The position numbers and the translations under genes are program-made. Shown piece by piece: positions 33,717 through 40,646 of a stretch of 48,879 bases of DNA (its first letter is position 1; each line of letters starts with the position of its first letter). This DNA is from Thermomicrobiales bacterium (GTDB lineage Bacteria > Chloroflexota > Chloroflexia > Thermomicrobiales > UBA6265), in assembly GCA_023957015.1 (NCBI GenBank), contig JAMLHR010000019.1:1-48879 (forward strand), given 5' to 3'. Below the pieces are notes generated by a model. That model had not been told where the DNA came from and searched no databases. It saw only the letters and a list, made by a program, of their open reading frames with translations.

Positions 33717-33727
33717 TATGACACTAA
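33707..33727. promoter_or_regulatory. Dyad operator over the nadA -35 box
   Basis: Arms TTAATGTCA (33707-33715) and TGACACTAA (33719-33727) match at 8 of 9 positions around ATA. The -35 hexamer is inside the dyad, so a bound protein would block RNA polymerase. NAD genes are commonly repressed by NrtR, NiaR or NadR; which one applies here is unknown. Confidence 0.55.
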
Positions 33728-33790
33728 GTCCGATATGTTAACGAGTATAGCGCCGATTTCAGTTCCCGCGGTCACCTGCGGAGGATGCCG

Positions 33791-34507
33791 ATGACGAACC
33801 TACTAGCCCATCAGACGCTGATCTTCGATGCGGACGATACGTTGTGGGAGTGCAACAAGTACTTCGAGGATGCGATCACCGAGTTCATCGCCTTCCTTCA
33901 CCACGAACACCTCACTCCAGGAGAGGTGAGACAGGTGATCGATTCATTCGAGCGCGTTAACGGCTATGGCGCAGAAGCCTTCGCCAGGAGCCTGGTCGAG
34001 ACCTATCGAAAGCTGGCAACTGAAAACGATCCCGGCGATGAGGACGTGATTGAACGGTTAGGACTCCGCATTCTGGATCAGGAGATGGAGACGATACCTG
34101 GCGTGGAGCAGACGCTGACATCACTTCAGCCGCATCACCAACTCATCCTCTGCACCAAGGGTGAAGAACAGGAACAGCAACTCAAGCTGACACGATCACC
34201 ACTGACCCGCTTCTTCGAGCACACGATTATCGTTCATGACAAGACGGTCGAGACCTACCGCGAGATCGCAGAAGGCCTCAACTTCGAACCCAGCACGACC
34301 TGGATGATTGGCAACTCCCTCCGCAGCGATATCTATCCCGCGCTGGAAACAGGTCTCAATGCCATCTATGTCCCGAATCCTCACACCTGGCATATGGAGC
34401 ATATGGAGTTCGGTCGAGCCGATCATTGGCCGGGTCAGTGGCTAGAAGTTGAATCGATATCGCAACTTCTCAACCACTTCATGGCCGACTCAGCCAGGCA
34501 TCCATGA
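33791..34507 (+). CDS. HAD family hydrolase
   Basis: 238 residues from the ATG at 33791; the ATG six bases earlier touches the ribosome binding site GGAGG (33780-33784). HAD motif I is FDADDTLWE (D13 nucleophile, D15 acid/base). Motif II is LCTKGEEQEQ (T in LCT), then a lysine-containing segment KLTRSPLT, and motif IV is MIGNSLRSDI. The cap between motifs I and II is helical. It is a phosphatase of unknown substrate, similar to phosphoglycolate- or nucleotide-type enzymes. It overlaps the convergent kinase gene by 18 bases at the 3' ends. Confidence 0.8.
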   Translation: MTNLLAHQTLIFDADDTLWECNKYFEDAITEFIAFLHHEHLTPGEVRQVIDSFERVNGYGAEAFARSLVETYRKLATENDPGDEDVIERLGLRILDQEMETIPGVEQTLTSLQPHHQLILCTKGEEQEQQLKLTRSPLTRFFEHTIIVHDKTVETYREIAEGLNFEPSTTWMIGNSLRSDIYPALETGLNAIYVPNPHTWHMEHMEFGRADHWPGQWLEVESISQLLNHFMADSARHP

Positions 34508-35908
34508 GAGGACATCATCCCAGACCGAATTGAGATCATTCCGCAGATCGGTGAAGCCAGCGACCCGATTCATCAGCCAGGTTCGTTTGAGGCCATCGTC
34601 GTGAGCCCAGCCACTCACTTCCTGATCACCAGCGGTGGCCCGCACCGGCCACCACATTCCCGTCGCCAGGATACGGGGAGCCCCCGTCACCTTCACTGAC
34701 TGTCCCTGCTGGATGACCATCAATACCTCACTACCGGTGTCGGGAGAGGAACGCAAGTTCCAATTCCCGCCAATGACCTCCGTAGACGAGCCCGGCAGCA
34801 ATCCCAGCGACCAATCGGCGATGGTGTTACCACCAATCATCGGTAATCCGATAATCAGGCTCATCATCAGCGCGAACACCACCAGCACCCGACGCGCACT
34901 ACTCAACTCCTTGCGCGCCCAGCCTCCGACTCTGGTGTGATCTCGGCTCTGAGGTGGTACCGGTTGCTCTACGGTTTCCCTGTCGTGCATGATCGCGGTT
35001 GTCGCGGGCGTATCCGGGATGTGCTCCTTCGACTTGCGAGACCAGTTGAGTCGAATCAGCGGTGGGTTAGCCTTTTCATGGAACGCCTCAGCAAAGGCAG
35101 TCATGCTGGGATAACGTTCCTCGGGATTGGGCAGCAACGCCCGCGCCACAACCGTATCCACCCAGGCGGGCAGGTTTCGCTCCGGTGCGACACTAGTTGG
35201 AAGTTCCGGAACAGCACTCTGACGCAGACGTACGGTGGCATCGTTTGAGGGATCACCATGCTCGCTGAAGATCTTCTTGCCGGTGAGCAGTTCGAAGACC
35301 ACGCAACCAATCGAGTAGATATCCGAAGCAGGTGTCACCACGCGACTACTTCCGTGTTCGGGCGAGATATACGCCGCTGTGCCGAGCAACTTATCGCCCT
35401 CACGCTGCGGTTCTCGCCAGGCGCGCTGGGCGATACCGAAATCGATGAGCTTCACCTCGTTCCCATCAGTAAGGAAGATGTTCTGGGGGGTGATATCGAG
35501 ATGAACGTACCCCTGAACATGCATGTACTCGAGTGCAGCGGCTGTCTGGGCCAGCCAGCCGTCAATCACTGCCGGACGGAACGCCTTTTCGCTCTCCAGC
35601 TTCGAGCGCAGTGTCTCGCCCTGGAGACGCTCCATCAGAATCCAGGTACCGCGCCGACCGTCGATCACATCAAGCAGTCGCACCACATGTGGATGTTGCG
35701 ATGCGCGCAGGACCTCCGCCTCAAGCCGAAAACGCTTGCGACGGCGGGTATCCCCCTGAAAGTCCGGCAGCAACGTTTTGGCAGCGATCTCGTCACCGGT
35801 CTCCGTATCGATACCGGCATAGATGATCGCCATCCCACCCTTGCCCAACGGTGGTGCAGCGGTATCGTTGATGGCATATCGATTGTCGAGCAGCGTGTCG
35901 ACGACCAC
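34490..35908 (-). CDS. Transmembrane Ser/Thr protein kinase with extracellular SH3-like domain
   Basis: 472 residues from a GTG at 35908; an upstream extension would be antisense of the neighbouring dehydrogenase. Kinase domain about 8-280: LGKGGMAIIYAG loop, AAKTL lysine, catalytic HLDITPQN (H136, D138, N143), DFG (about 157), and the APE region as SPEHG. The residue before the catalytic Asp is Leu instead of Arg, so it is a non-RD kinase. One membrane span (VLVVFALMMSLIIGLPMIG, about 335-355) follows a proline-rich juxtamembrane stretch. The outer part (NWNLRSSPDTGSEVLMVIQQ to SGWAHDDG) is an SH3b-like module with RSSP and WW motifs, a possible cell-wall or ligand sensor. Confidence 0.85.
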   Translation of the reverse strand: MVVDTLLDNRYAINDTAAPPLGKGGMAIIYAGIDTETGDEIAAKTLLPDFQGDTRRRKRFRLEAEVLRASQHPHVVRLLDVIDGRRGTWILMERLQGETLRSKLESEKAFRPAVIDGWLAQTAAALEYMHVQGYVHLDITPQNIFLTDGNEVKLIDFGIAQRAWREPQREGDKLLGTAAYISPEHGSSRVVTPASDIYSIGCVVFELLTGKKIFSEHGDPSNDATVRLRQSAVPELPTSVAPERNLPAWVDTVVARALLPNPEERYPSMTAFAEAFHEKANPPLIRLNWSRKSKEHIPDTPATTAIMHDRETVEQPVPPQSRDHTRVGGWARKELSSARRVLVVFALMMSLIIGLPMIGGNTIADWSLGLLPGSSTEVIGGNWNLRSSPDTGSEVLMVIQQGQSVKVTGAPRILATGMWWPVRATAGDQEVSGWAHDDGLKRTWLMNRVAGFTDLRNDLNSVWDDVLSWMPG

Positions 35909-35962
35909 AGGAAATCTCGCTAAGGTAAAGAGACCAATCGACCTTACCTCAGGATACGCGAA
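35909..35962. promoter_or_regulatory. Divergent promoter region between kinase and dehydrogenase, with inverted repeat
   Basis: Only 54 bases separate the two divergent starts. TAAGGT (35921-35926) and ACCTTA (35941-35946) are inverted with 14 bases between, and GGTAA/TTACC overlaps them. Both promoters must overlap here or lie partly inside the genes. Confidence 0.3.
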
Positions 35963-37099
35963 ATGGAAACCATCGGAATCGGATTGATCGGCTACGGGTT
36001 CATGGGCAAGGCGCACTCCAACGCCTATCGCCAGGTGTCGGCATTCTTCCCGGATACGCCAGCGCTGCGCATGGCCAGTATCGCCGGAAGAAACAGGGAG
36101 GCTGTAACGGAGGCGGCACGCACCTTCGGCTGGGAGCAGGCGTACACGGATTACCACGCGCTCCTGGCTGATCCCACGATCGATGTGATCGACATCTCCA
36201 CACCCGGTCACATGCACTATCACCAGGTGATGGAGTCGTTCGCGGCTGGAAAGCACGTCTTCTGCGAGAAGCCGTTGGCGAACTCGCTGGAAGAAGCCTC
36301 CCGCATGGTGCGGGCGTGGCGAGCATCCGGCAAAATCGGCATGATCAACTTCAACTATCGAAAAGTACCGGCAGTGGTGCTGGCGAAGCAGATCATCGAA
36401 AGCGGTCGCATCGGTGAGATTCGCAGTTTTCGCGGACACTATCTGCAGGACTGGCTACGGGACGAGCACGCACCCATGAGTTGGCGCCTGCAGAAGGAGT
36501 TCGCTGGCACCGGTGCGCTGGGCGACATTGGCGCACACATCACCGATCTGGCCCATATGCTGGTGGGTCCAATCACCTCCGTCACCGGCATGCTGCGTAC
36601 CGCCGTTTCCCAACGACCAATCGCGCGCGACAGCGCCGCCATGGGCGACGTCACCGTCGACGACTGGACCGGCTTCCTGGCAACGTTCGAGAACGGCGCT
36701 ACCGGCGTCTTTGAAGCGAGCCGAATCGCTACCGGAAGGCGCAATCACAACGCTTTTGAGATCAACGGCTCCAAGGGTTCGATCGCGTTCGATCTCGAAA
36801 ACATGAACAAACTGGAAGTCTACTTCGATGACGACGCACCAGATGTCCGTGGCTTCCGCACCGTGCTGGTGACGGAATCCGTGCATCCCTATGTCAGCCG
36901 CTGGTGGCCAGCTGGCCACATTGTCGGCTGGGAGCATACCCACGTGCATCAGGTACACGATCTACTTGTCGGTATCGCTGAAGGAACCAATCCGTCGCCG
37001 ACCTTCGCGGATGGCTATCGCTGTCAGGCGGTGCTGGACGCCGTCGAGCGCAGCGCCATCAGCGGTCGGTGGGAGACGCCGATGGGACTACCGAGCTAG
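35963..37099 (+). CDS. Gfo/Idh/MocA family NAD(P)-dependent oxidoreductase
   Basis: 378 residues. The Rossmann domain starts IGIGLIGYGFMGKAHSNAY. The family motif CEKPLANSLEEA at about 101-112 includes the catalytic lysine K103. The C-terminal domain contains GDIGAHITDLAHMLVGPITSV (substrate-binding His region) and EINGSKGSIAFDLENMNKLEVY. These enzymes oxidise or reduce sugars or inositols; the substrate is not predictable. The long HRD-type loop DWLRDEHAPMSWR is typical of sugar dehydrogenases. The stop overlaps the stop of the convergent Abi gene within one CTAG. Confidence 0.88.
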   Translation: METIGIGLIGYGFMGKAHSNAYRQVSAFFPDTPALRMASIAGRNREAVTEAARTFGWEQAYTDYHALLADPTIDVIDISTPGHMHYHQVMESFAAGKHVFCEKPLANSLEEASRMVRAWRASGKIGMINFNYRKVPAVVLAKQIIESGRIGEIRSFRGHYLQDWLRDEHAPMSWRLQKEFAGTGALGDIGAHITDLAHMLVGPITSVTGMLRTAVSQRPIARDSAAMGDVTVDDWTGFLATFENGATGVFEASRIATGRRNHNAFEINGSKGSIAFDLENMNKLEVYFDDDAPDVRGFRTVLVTESVHPYVSRWWPAGHIVGWEHTHVHQVHDLLVGIAEGTNPSPTFADGYRCQAVLDAVERSAISGRWETPMGLPS

Positions 37100-38070
37100 G
37101 CATTAGTGGAGTTCCATAAGCACTCGTCCCGCCACTGGTCGGGAAACCCATAATCGGAAAGCGAGGACCCTTCAATCTTCGGAAATGAGTCCGTGAGGGC
37201 TCGCAGTCGCCCATGCCAACTCGAACCGGGAGCAATACGCGATACAAGATACGCCAGTGCAGCGAGAGTCTTGTATAGCTTGTCCTGCCGTTCTATCGGG
37301 CTCGTTCGCACATGACGTAACTCGGGTATTCTCATCATCTTCTTTGTGCTCGGTTTTGTGACCATCGTCTTTCGGTATAGACGTGAATGGTGCGCACACA
37401 AATTGCGCAGGTAGTTCAGTGACTTAATCCAGCTATTGAGTATCTCGTAGTGAGGCACACCAAAGAGATTAGCAACAACAACTCGGTCTTCGACCGTCAT
37501 CAGTTCATAGAAGGCCGCCAGGATTCCCCAGTCCCAGCACTCGGTGGCGATCCACAAAGGTGGAACTCCATCGTATTTGGACTTTACGTGAGAAGCGAAC
37601 GCCTCGGAGGAATCACTAAGCAGTTTCGAGTTCCGCTGCACAAACCAATCGAAGTTGGAGATGTCATTATCCCCAGAACGAGATTTGAAGCAACCTGGCC
37701 CCAGGAAACTGGCATCCAGATATGCAAGCGGCCCGTAGCGTCCGACGGTGTTTGATATAGCCACCCGCAGAGCAACCTCGACACGCTCAATAGCATCGAG
37801 AATCAGAAGTCTTAGCTGCCTATCGAACACATAAAGATCAACGGCTTCTTCGATCGAGTGACCGCCAACGAACTCGTCCAATGGCGTGTCTTTCGCCTCC
37901 CTGTGGTCATATGGACGCACCCGCCATTGGTACCAATAACCACTCAAGCGGTAGTAGCCAATCCGAGACAGATTCGCGATGGCTTCTGGTCGATAGTCAA
38001 CCTCCAGGCCTCTCGCGATGAGCAGGTTGAGCAGATCCTCGGGCGGTAGAAAGGGTTTGGAGTATTTCAT
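37096..38070 (-). CDS. Abi_2/AbiF-family HEPN RNase (abortive infection / toxin type)
   Basis: 324 residues from the ATG at 38070. Typical Abi_2 (AbiD/AbiF) blocks: FLPPEDLLNLLIARGLEVD, IGYYRLSGYWYQW, DLYVFDRQLRLLILDAIERVEVALR, WGILAAFYELM and LNYLRNLCAHHSRLYRK. In the last, R222 and H227 form the R-x4-H motif of HEPN ribonucleases. Members stop growth or protein synthesis on phage infection. The gene is AT-richer than its neighbours (27 G+C in 60 bases at 37321-37380 against 42 in 60 at 36601-36660), suggesting transfer. No ribosome binding site is obvious. It has its own promoter and a structured leader RNA upstream. Confidence 0.88.
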   Translation of the reverse strand: MKYSKPFLPPEDLLNLLIARGLEVDYRPEAIANLSRIGYYRLSGYWYQWRVRPYDHREAKDTPLDEFVGGHSIEEAVDLYVFDRQLRLLILDAIERVEVALRVAISNTVGRYGPLAYLDASFLGPGCFKSRSGDNDISNFDWFVQRNSKLLSDSSEAFASHVKSKYDGVPPLWIATECWDWGILAAFYELMTVEDRVVVANLFGVPHYEILNSWIKSLNYLRNLCAHHSRLYRKTMVTKPSTKKMMRIPELRHVRTSPIERQDKLYKTLAALAYLVSRIAPGSSWHGRLRALTDSFPKIEGSSLSDYGFPDQWRDECLWNSTNA

Positions 38071-38100
38071 GACAATGTCCGATCGACCAACAAAAGGGAA

Positions 38101-38150
38101 GACCCCGTCCAGTCGTATCGTCTGGCGACAGATACCGGTCGGGGTCATGC
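38101..38150 (-). ncRNA. Structured leader RNA upstream of the Abi gene (candidate RNA partner)
   Basis: On the minus strand, a 46-base hairpin spans 38146 to 38101. The outer stem is GACCCCG (38146-38140) with CGGGGTC (38107-38101). Then come an A-A mismatch, 2 bp CC/GG, the inner stem GTATC (38135-38131) with GATAC (38119-38115), a bulged T, GTC/GAC and loop GCCA. The 3' side is followed by TTCCCTTTTGTTGG, a terminator-like tract. The predicted transcript start is about 38151, so the RNA would begin with this hairpin. It lies 30 bases before the Abi ATG. Whether it ends there or reads through is unknown. Confidence 0.55.
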
Positions 38151-38157
38151 TACGATC

Positions 38158-38187
38158 ATGATATACGTTTTGCGGAGCGAATATCAA
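38158..38187 (-). promoter_or_regulatory. Promoter for the Abi leader and gene
   Basis: Minus strand: TTGATA (plus 38182-38187), 18-base spacer, TATCAT (plus 38158-38163). It is flanked by a 9-base direct repeat ATGCTACGA at 38147-38155 and 38191-38199 (plus strand), 44 bases apart. Confidence 0.65.
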
Positions 38188-38231
38188 CGGATGCTACGAA
38201 GTTCCCGGACAGTAAACCACTCGCAATGCAG

Positions 38232-40508
38232 CTAAACATCAAGCCGTTTGACGCGCTTGCGGGCGCGGGCGGTTTCCACCCGCTCACGTTCGGAGGCAGT
38301 CAGCCAGGATAGAGCTCCGGTTGTATCCGGGAATGCCGCCAGACGAATGGCGCGGTCGTCATTTTGCTGAATCGTGCGGCGAATGCGACGAACAGCTGCC
38401 CCACGAATGATGATTGATTCCAGCTTATCGATGCTGTAATCGCCACGTAGGGCCGGATCGTGGGCGATCCCTAACTCCTTCAAACGGGGGACGATCGCGG
38501 CCAGGGTGCGATCATCGGGAGGATTTGAGCTGGCGGCAGCAATCGCGGCCTGCACAACTTCCGATCGTAAGACGATCTGTCTCACCTGCGACCACGTCTG
38601 CGGATCCTCGATCGAGGCACCAGTCTGCTCCACCGCCGCCAGCGCGGACACAACGCGTTGCATATTGCCGGAACGCAGCGACCGATCGAGCTCGCTCAGC
38701 GAGCGCTTTCGGTCGATCAACTCACCGACACGTCGCCGTTCCGCCGGACTCAACCGTTGTCGCCCGCCATCCGGCTCGTTGGTAACGAGCATCTCAAGTG
38801 ACTCGGCATCACGGTCATGCATTTTGGCACGAACATCCTCCAGCCACTGCAATCGCTGCCGGGCCAGATCAACGCGCATACGCATAGCAGTTGGAAGCGA
38901 ACGAGGGTCATCAAACAGCTCCTCGTCGTACCAGAGCATGATGAGGGCATCGTCGTCCGTTTCCAACGCACGCAACAGTGACGGCCATTCCAGTGCCTGC
39001 AGTACCTTCACCAGCGACTCGCGAGTAGTATCCCCGAGCAATGCCAGATCGCCGGAAACAGCAAGATCGGCCAATGCGCGACGATCATTGGTCTCCAGTG
39101 CCTTGGCCAACTTGGCGCGAACCGCCGTACGCTCCTGCGCCCGACGAATCAAACGCCTGCTGGATTCCTCCAGCACTAACTGCTCGCGTGTAGCGGCACG
39201 TGCCAGCGAGAGGATAAGTTCGTCATCATGCGACTTGGCGGCGTTGGCGATACCCTGATCGATCTCATGGGCGGCTCGCGCTTCATCTTCCAGAACTCGT
39301 GCCAGATCGCGACCGGATCGCCGCGTCAAGCGTTCAATTGGTCGGCGGACAACATCGACCGTCTGCGGTACCACGGATTCATGCCACACCGGTTCCACAT
39401 CGGGCAACCGATCCATGGGTTGCTCCACCGCTTCCGGCCAGGTATCGGCAAAGCTGAAGGCTGGTTTTGAGGCCGAGGCTGTTCCACCGCCGTAGAGTTC
39501 CCGCAACCGAGCCACGGCGGCCTTGATATCAAGCTCCTCCGGCGATTCCGGCGGGGGAGCAAGCGTCGTTTCCTCAACAATGCGTACCGGTTCCGTTGGC
39601 GACATCGGCAACATATCAAAGGCGGCGTCCAACATCTCCTGAGCGCGAAACGCCTCTGCATCACAAGCCCGAATCAGCACATCCAACATGGCTCGGCCCA
39701 GTGGTGTCGTCTGCTCGCGAACGGAAGCAAACATCGCTGATCCATCGTGATCGCGTAGATCCCAACTGGAGAACACCATGGCGCTATCGCCCGGTTCACT
39801 GGCTTCGGCAGATATCTGCAGCAACGGAGTCTCGCGAAGAAGGATGGTGGAGGTGAACATCACCAGGATGGCAAAGGCATCCTGATGGGCGGGTGTACCG
39901 GCACGCCGCGGATGTCGGTAGGCGTGAACGGGATCATCGTGAACCCTCTTGCGGGCACCTGGCCACTCCAGCGTGTCCAGATCAACACAGACGATATCGC
40001 CATTTGAGCGGAGCATCAGATTTTGGGGGGTGAGATCACCGTGGGTAACGCGACCATCACGCAGACCAATCGAAAGATCACGCAGTGCATGAGCTAACGC
40101 CGTCAGCACATCGCTGTTCCGGGATGATGCGGCCCGTGATATCGCCGCTAGCAGCGTCGGACCATCGATCCACTCCATCAATACCGTTGGCACTTTCCGC
40201 CCAACCAATGTGATCCCACTGGTAAGCGGCTCGATCCGTGCCGGGAAATAGGATCTGACAGATCGTGGCAAACCGGATTCCATACTGCCGTAGTGCCGCT
40301 GCCAGAACACACCACCGTTATGGTCGCTGGCAACGCGTGCGGCGATCAACCGACCGCTATGATCGCGGACACAGCCAACATTGGCCTGGGTTCCGCCGGC
40401 CAGGACAACTCGACCGTCTCTCCCAATGACCGCCTCGTAGCCAAGTGCATCGAGTTCCGGAACCCTATTGCCCTGCAGTGCGTTTGATAGTCGAGATCGG
40501 CTCTCCAC
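38232..40508 (-). CDS. Kinase-like protein with long helical C-terminal region
   Basis: 758 residues if started at the GTG at 40508 (CAGGA upstream); an ATG at 40610 would precede the likely transcript start. Residues about 15-260 resemble a protein or lipopolysaccharide-type kinase: the loop AGGTQANVGCV, then AARV where the ATP-binding lysine would be (here Arg). Then comes the catalytic HGDLTPQNLML (H156, D158, N163) and VDLDTLEW in place of DFG. The rest is polar and helical: an acidic/proline linker (about 325-430), then repeated arginine- and leucine-rich helices. There are no membrane segments. It is divergent from two membrane-protein genes and probably works with them. It may be an active atypical kinase or a pseudokinase. 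Confidence 0.65.
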   Translation of the reverse strand: MESRSRLSNALQGNRVPELDALGYEAVIGRDGRVVLAGGTQANVGCVRDHSGRLIAARVASDHNGGVFWQRHYGSMESGLPRSVRSYFPARIEPLTSGITLVGRKVPTVLMEWIDGPTLLAAISRAASSRNSDVLTALAHALRDLSIGLRDGRVTHGDLTPQNLMLRSNGDIVCVDLDTLEWPGARKRVHDDPVHAYRHPRRAGTPAHQDAFAILVMFTSTILLRETPLLQISAEASEPGDSAMVFSSWDLRDHDGSAMFASVREQTTPLGRAMLDVLIRACDAEAFRAQEMLDAAFDMLPMSPTEPVRIVEETTLAPPPESPEELDIKAAVARLRELYGGGTASASKPAFSFADTWPEAVEQPMDRLPDVEPVWHESVVPQTVDVVRRPIERLTRRSGRDLARVLEDEARAAHEIDQGIANAAKSHDDELILSLARAATREQLVLEESSRRLIRRAQERTAVRAKLAKALETNDRRALADLAVSGDLALLGDTTRESLVKVLQALEWPSLLRALETDDDALIMLWYDEELFDDPRSLPTAMRMRVDLARQRLQWLEDVRAKMHDRDAESLEMLVTNEPDGGRQRLSPAERRRVGELIDRKRSLSELDRSLRSGNMQRVVSALAAVEQTGASIEDPQTWSQVRQIVLRSEVVQAAIAAASSNPPDDRTLAAIVPRLKELGIAHDPALRGDYSIDKLESIIIRGAAVRRIRRTIQQNDDRAIRLAAFPDTTGALSWLTASERERVETARARKRVKRLDV

Positions 40509-40554
40509 GGTATCCTGTCTCACTACGTCAGCGTACGTATGCCACCGTTTTAGC

Positions 40555-40584
40555 TGGACATCGGTGGTAAAGTGTATGTACAGT
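40555..40584 (+). promoter_or_regulatory. Promoter for the coiled-coil/MotB-like gene pair
   Basis: TGGACA (40555-40560), 18-base spacer, TACAGT (40579-40584). An inverted repeat CCACCG (40542-40547) / CGGTGG (40562-40567) surrounds the -35 box. Confidence 0.5.
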
Positions 40585-40604
40585 CCTCGCATTGATGCAA
40601 CCAA
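40575..40604 (-). promoter_or_regulatory. Promoter for the kinase-like gene
   Basis: Minus strand: TTGGTT (plus 40599-40604), 18-base spacer, TACATA (plus 40575-40580). Its -10 box overlaps the -10 box of the opposite promoter, so the two should compete. Confidence 0.45.
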
Positions 40605-40646
40605 GATCACAGAGGACCACTGGCGACCAGCGAAAGGCTGTAACCA

